This document shows, piece after piece, positions 61,120-64,000 of a DNA stretch of 64,000 nucleotides. The stretch spans positions 3,906,001-3,970,000 of the forward strand of contig CM038914.1 of assembly GCA_021904315.1 (NCBI GenBank). Reading direction: 5' to 3'. The position numbers and the translations under genes were made by a program. Every line of letters starts with the position of its first letter. The first letter of the stretch is position 1. Below the pieces are notes generated by a model that ran no database searches, was not told where the DNA came from, and saw only the letters and a list, made by a program, of their open reading frames with translations. The stretch is from Sphagnum magellanicum. Its lineage: Eukaryota; Streptophyta; Sphagnopsida; Sphagnales; Sphagnaceae.

Positions 61120-62190
61120 CTAAAATGTTATTTAATAAAGGGTTACCTAATAGGGATTAACTATGTTAGACCTATCTATCTTCTTACTTATAGGCTATCA
61201 ACCCATGAAAGAGCTATTTATTTAGGGATTACCTACCTAAGAACTATTTATCTACTTACCTACCCATGGGCCATTTAGGGATTACTTATGAAAGTATTTA
61301 AGAAGTGATTAGGAGTTATTTGGGGGTTACCTAAAGATTTCCTAAGTTAAGGGATATGTATGAATTGTTTGTAAGATTACATCGGGATTATTTAGGGGTA
61401 ATCTAAGGGGTTATTTAGGTTTTTACCTAAGGATTTCCTAAGTCAAGGGATATTTATAAAATATTTGCGAGATTATATAGGGGCTATTTTTAACATGTAA
61501 TAAATACAAATATAATTTCTATAAGTATTAATTTGTAGTTATTTTGTCAGTTAGATGTTAATATGTATTAAGAATTTTTTTTGACTTTTATAAATGTTAA
61601 ATTAAAATATGTGGAACCATTAATTAACTAGTTATTAATTGATATATTAATTTCTACTTAATTAGGGAACTACTTTAATTACTAATAAGATCCACCTAAT
61701 CTATATAAGGAGATGAGTTTGAATCTTTTGTATTCTTGTCCATTTGTAATAACATGCATAAGAGCTTATCTTATTATTTTTTGAATTTGAGTCTATAAAT
61801 TGTGCTTAGTTTGAATATGCATACATAGGAATAACATGAGATTCTTATGTTACATATTTTTTAGAAGTCTATATTTTCAAGTTTATGAACAACTATTTAA
61901 GGACTACCCAAGGGGTTATTTTGGGGCTACTTAAGGACTATTTAGGAGATTACCTAGGAACTTCTTAAGTTAGGGGTTACATAGGGGGGTATTCAAGAAA
62001 CTACCTAGAGATTTTTTAAGTTAGGGGTTACATAAGGGGTTATTTAGGAGTTACTTAATAGAGCTATTTAAGAGACAACTTAAAGTTTTCTTAAGTTTGG
62101 GGATACCTAGGACTACACATGGAGCTATTTGAAAGCTACTTAAGGGGATGCTTATTAAAGATTACATAATGCCTACTTAGGTGTATATAG
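61120..62190 (+). repeat. Degenerate repeats of TTAGGGGTTAC type
   Basis: Phrases such as GGGATTACCTA, GGGGTTATTTAGG, TTACCTAAGGATTTCCTAAGT and GGGGTTACATA recur with no strict period, interrupted at about 61490-61860 by plain AT-rich sequence. Confidence 0.5.
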
Positions 62191-62474
62191 GGGTTACCAA
62201 AATCTTAATCCAAAATCATAAACCAAACCCATAATCCAAACCCAAAACATTTTAAGAATTTAAGAATTTAAGAATTTATGTAATTTATGTAAGTGTCAAC
62301 AATTTTTCCATAGTGTATACATAGGTGGGGAACACAAAACCTATGTGGTGCAAGTCAATAATAAAAACACAATTTAAGAAGATTAATTTTTTAATTAAAT
62401 GAAAGTAGGTCTACTTGTCCTTGAATTTTGGTGAAGTGGTTCTTAATGGTCGCACTCAAGGATGGGTGTGCCCA

Positions 62475-62756
62475 TTAGGGTTTTAGTTTTAAAGGTTTAA
62501 ATGTAAAGTTTAGATTGGTGTTTTAATTTTAAGGGTTAAGATTAAAGTTTTAGTTCTAGGGGTTTAGGTTTAAGGTTTGGACTAGGGTTTTAATTTTAGG
62601 GGTTAAGATTAGGATTTTTGTTTTAGGGCTTTAAGGTTTTAATTTTAGGGGTCAAGATTAAGTTTTTAATTTTGAAATTTGAAATTAGGGTTTGGATTAG
62701 GGTTTTAATTTTAGGGGTTAGGATTAAGGTTTTAGTTTTAAGGTTTGGATTAAGCT
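62475..62756 (+). repeat. Minisatellite array, left part
   Basis: Units of about 50-65 bp start GTTTTAATTTTAGGGG, then TTAAGATTAAG and often GGTTTGGATTAGG. They are built from TTTAGGG-like words and so recall degenerate plant telomere repeat. At least four units are seen. The array continues after the TIR element at 63393. Confidence 0.65.
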
Positions 62757-63392
62757 TTGAAAGCATGGTTAGGTGGCTCAAAAGTGGCGTCTAAGAGTCC
62801 ATAATTTAACATTAACAATTTTTTTGCAATTTTAACAATTATCAAACCATAAGTCATATAATTATCCCCTATGTTTTTAATCATAAATATTAATAAGTCA
62901 ACCTATGAATATCCTTAAACATGTGATTGATCAAAAAATCCATGTAAAAGATTAAAATTTCTAATGTGAAATGGACTTTCAAAAAAAAAAATTTCTAACA
63001 ATCATATCATTTAAAACTATTATAAATTAAAAATGTATAAATTAGGAAAGTTTCAATGCACTTCACTAATAAACTTTTCATTTGATGATTGTTTATTTTT
63101 ATTTATTTATTTTGACACTACTTTGACATTCTTTTTGAGTCCAAATCATTTTTTTGTGTGACAAACATCTAACATAGTGCTGTCATTTCAAAAATCCATT
63201 AAAAAAATTATAATTGTTGTAGAATTCATCTAATTTTTTTTTATGATTCCCATTAAAGCTTATGACAACATGAATAATTTAAAAATGACAATGTCAATTT
63301 TGAATATGGCATTAAATTTTACATTTGTATGTAATCCAAAAACATTTACAAGTGTGATAGTCCAAACAGTCCACCTATTCATGCTTTCACCC
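62757..63392 (+). mobile_element. TIR element 'GGTGAAAGCA', copy 3
   Basis: About 636 bp. The left end is TTGAAAGCATGGTTAGGTGG (first bases eroded); the right end is the complement of GGGTGAAAGCATGAATAGG. The interior matches 52382-53012 inverted and 18299-18916 directly. It splits a minisatellite array into two parts. Confidence 0.72.
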
Positions 63393-63800
63393 TTTAAGGT
63401 TTTTGTTTTAGGGTTCAAGTTTAAGGTTTAAATTAACATTTTATTTTTAAGGGTTAGGTTTAGGGTTTTTGTTTTAGGGGTTTGGGTTTAAGGTTTAAAT
63501 TATGGTTTTAATGTTAAAGGTTAGGATTTAGGTTTTGTCTTAGGGGTTTGAATTTAAGGTTTGGATTAAGGTGTTTATTTTCAAGGTTAAAATTGAACTT
63601 TTAGCTTTGGGATTTGAAATTAGGGTTTGGATTAATAATTTGGTTTTAAAGTTCATGTTTGGGGTTTAAAATGAGAGTTTTCATTTTAGGAGTTTGGGTT
63701 TAGCGTTTGGATTAAGGTTTTAATTTTAGGGTTTGGGTTTCAGGTTTAGAGTAGAATTTTAATTTTAAGGATTTGAGTTAAAGTTTTGGTTTTTAAAGGT
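63393..63800 (+). repeat. Minisatellite array, right part
   Basis: Continuation of the array at 62475: TTTAAGGTTTGGATTAAGG, GTTTTAATTTTAGGG and GAAATTAGGGTTTGGATTA recur. The array fades before 63830; the remainder to 64000 shows no feature. Confidence 0.65.
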
Positions 63801-64000
63801 TTTAAATGAAAAGTTGGGTTTTATAAGTGATCGCCCCATTTGAACATTATGGTGTTTTTCAAAATTGTCTTATGAGCAAACACATTCTATAATTCATTTT
63901 GTACATGAAACATGACAACATTTACATGTATGATGCACTTTTATGGAATTGGTTGAAAAATGTAGTTTGTGATGATGCCATTTTCATTTCATGTTGCATC

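Noticed and set aside
62475..63800. A true telomere end
   Set aside because: Repeats are degenerate, have a unit of roughly 50-65 bp, and stop before the window end.

Overview
This window is nuclear DNA of a land plant with a large, repeat-rich genome. The evidence is two intronless AP2/ERF (DREB-type) transcription factor genes, plant-style Ty1/copia and Ty3/gypsy retrotransposons, a copia primer-binding site matching plant initiator Met-tRNA, and TTTAGGG-like degenerate repeats. Gene density is very low: two intact genes in 64 kb. A non-flowering lineage (fern, lycophyte or gymnosperm) is my guess from the transposon families; the sequence does not prove it.

Layout. 0-5 kb: relics of short inverted-repeat elements, homopolymers and microsatellites. 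6058-6687 (+): DREB gene 1. 7-24.3 kb: miniature elements (hAT-like relics, PIF/Harbinger MITE copy A), a degenerate minisatellite and a decayed pogo/CENP-B-like transposase element (16.7-19.3 kb) that was itself hit by a TIR element. 25300-26010 (+): DREB gene 2, a diverged paralogue bracketed by two further copies of the same Harbinger MITE. 27-31 kb: unassigned AT-rich sequence. 30.8-48.4 kb: three insertions nested inside each other. A second pogo-like element (minus strand) was split by a Ty3/gypsy element (32402-47959, minus), whose 5' leader was in turn split by a younger Ty1/copia element (41361-47503, minus). 48.4-64 kb: more AT-rich repeat DNA with a 154-bp CACTA miniature element, two further TIR-element copies, a tRNA-like relic, and an array of roughly 65-bp repeats.

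The most striking object is the Ty3/gypsy element. Read on the minus strand, its Pol runs gag - zinc knuckle - aspartic protease - C5-cytosine DNA methyltransferase - reverse transcriptase - RNase H - integrase - PHD finger. The methyltransferase motifs I, II, IV (with the catalytic Cys), VI, VIII and IX/X-like are all recognisable between protease and RT, and a C4HC3 PHD finger closes the polyprotein just before the polypurine tract. The element thus carried a DNA-methylation 'writer' and a chromatin 'reader' at once. This copy is dead: it has many nonsense codons and at least five frameshifts.

The two DREB genes share an N-terminal MSGR, the AP2 domain, an Ala-rich REIQ block, a GRPFSYS block, an acidic C-terminus and a CBF-like LWSY/LWNY end. 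They are therefore dispersed tandem duplicates separated by 18.6 kb of transposon debris.
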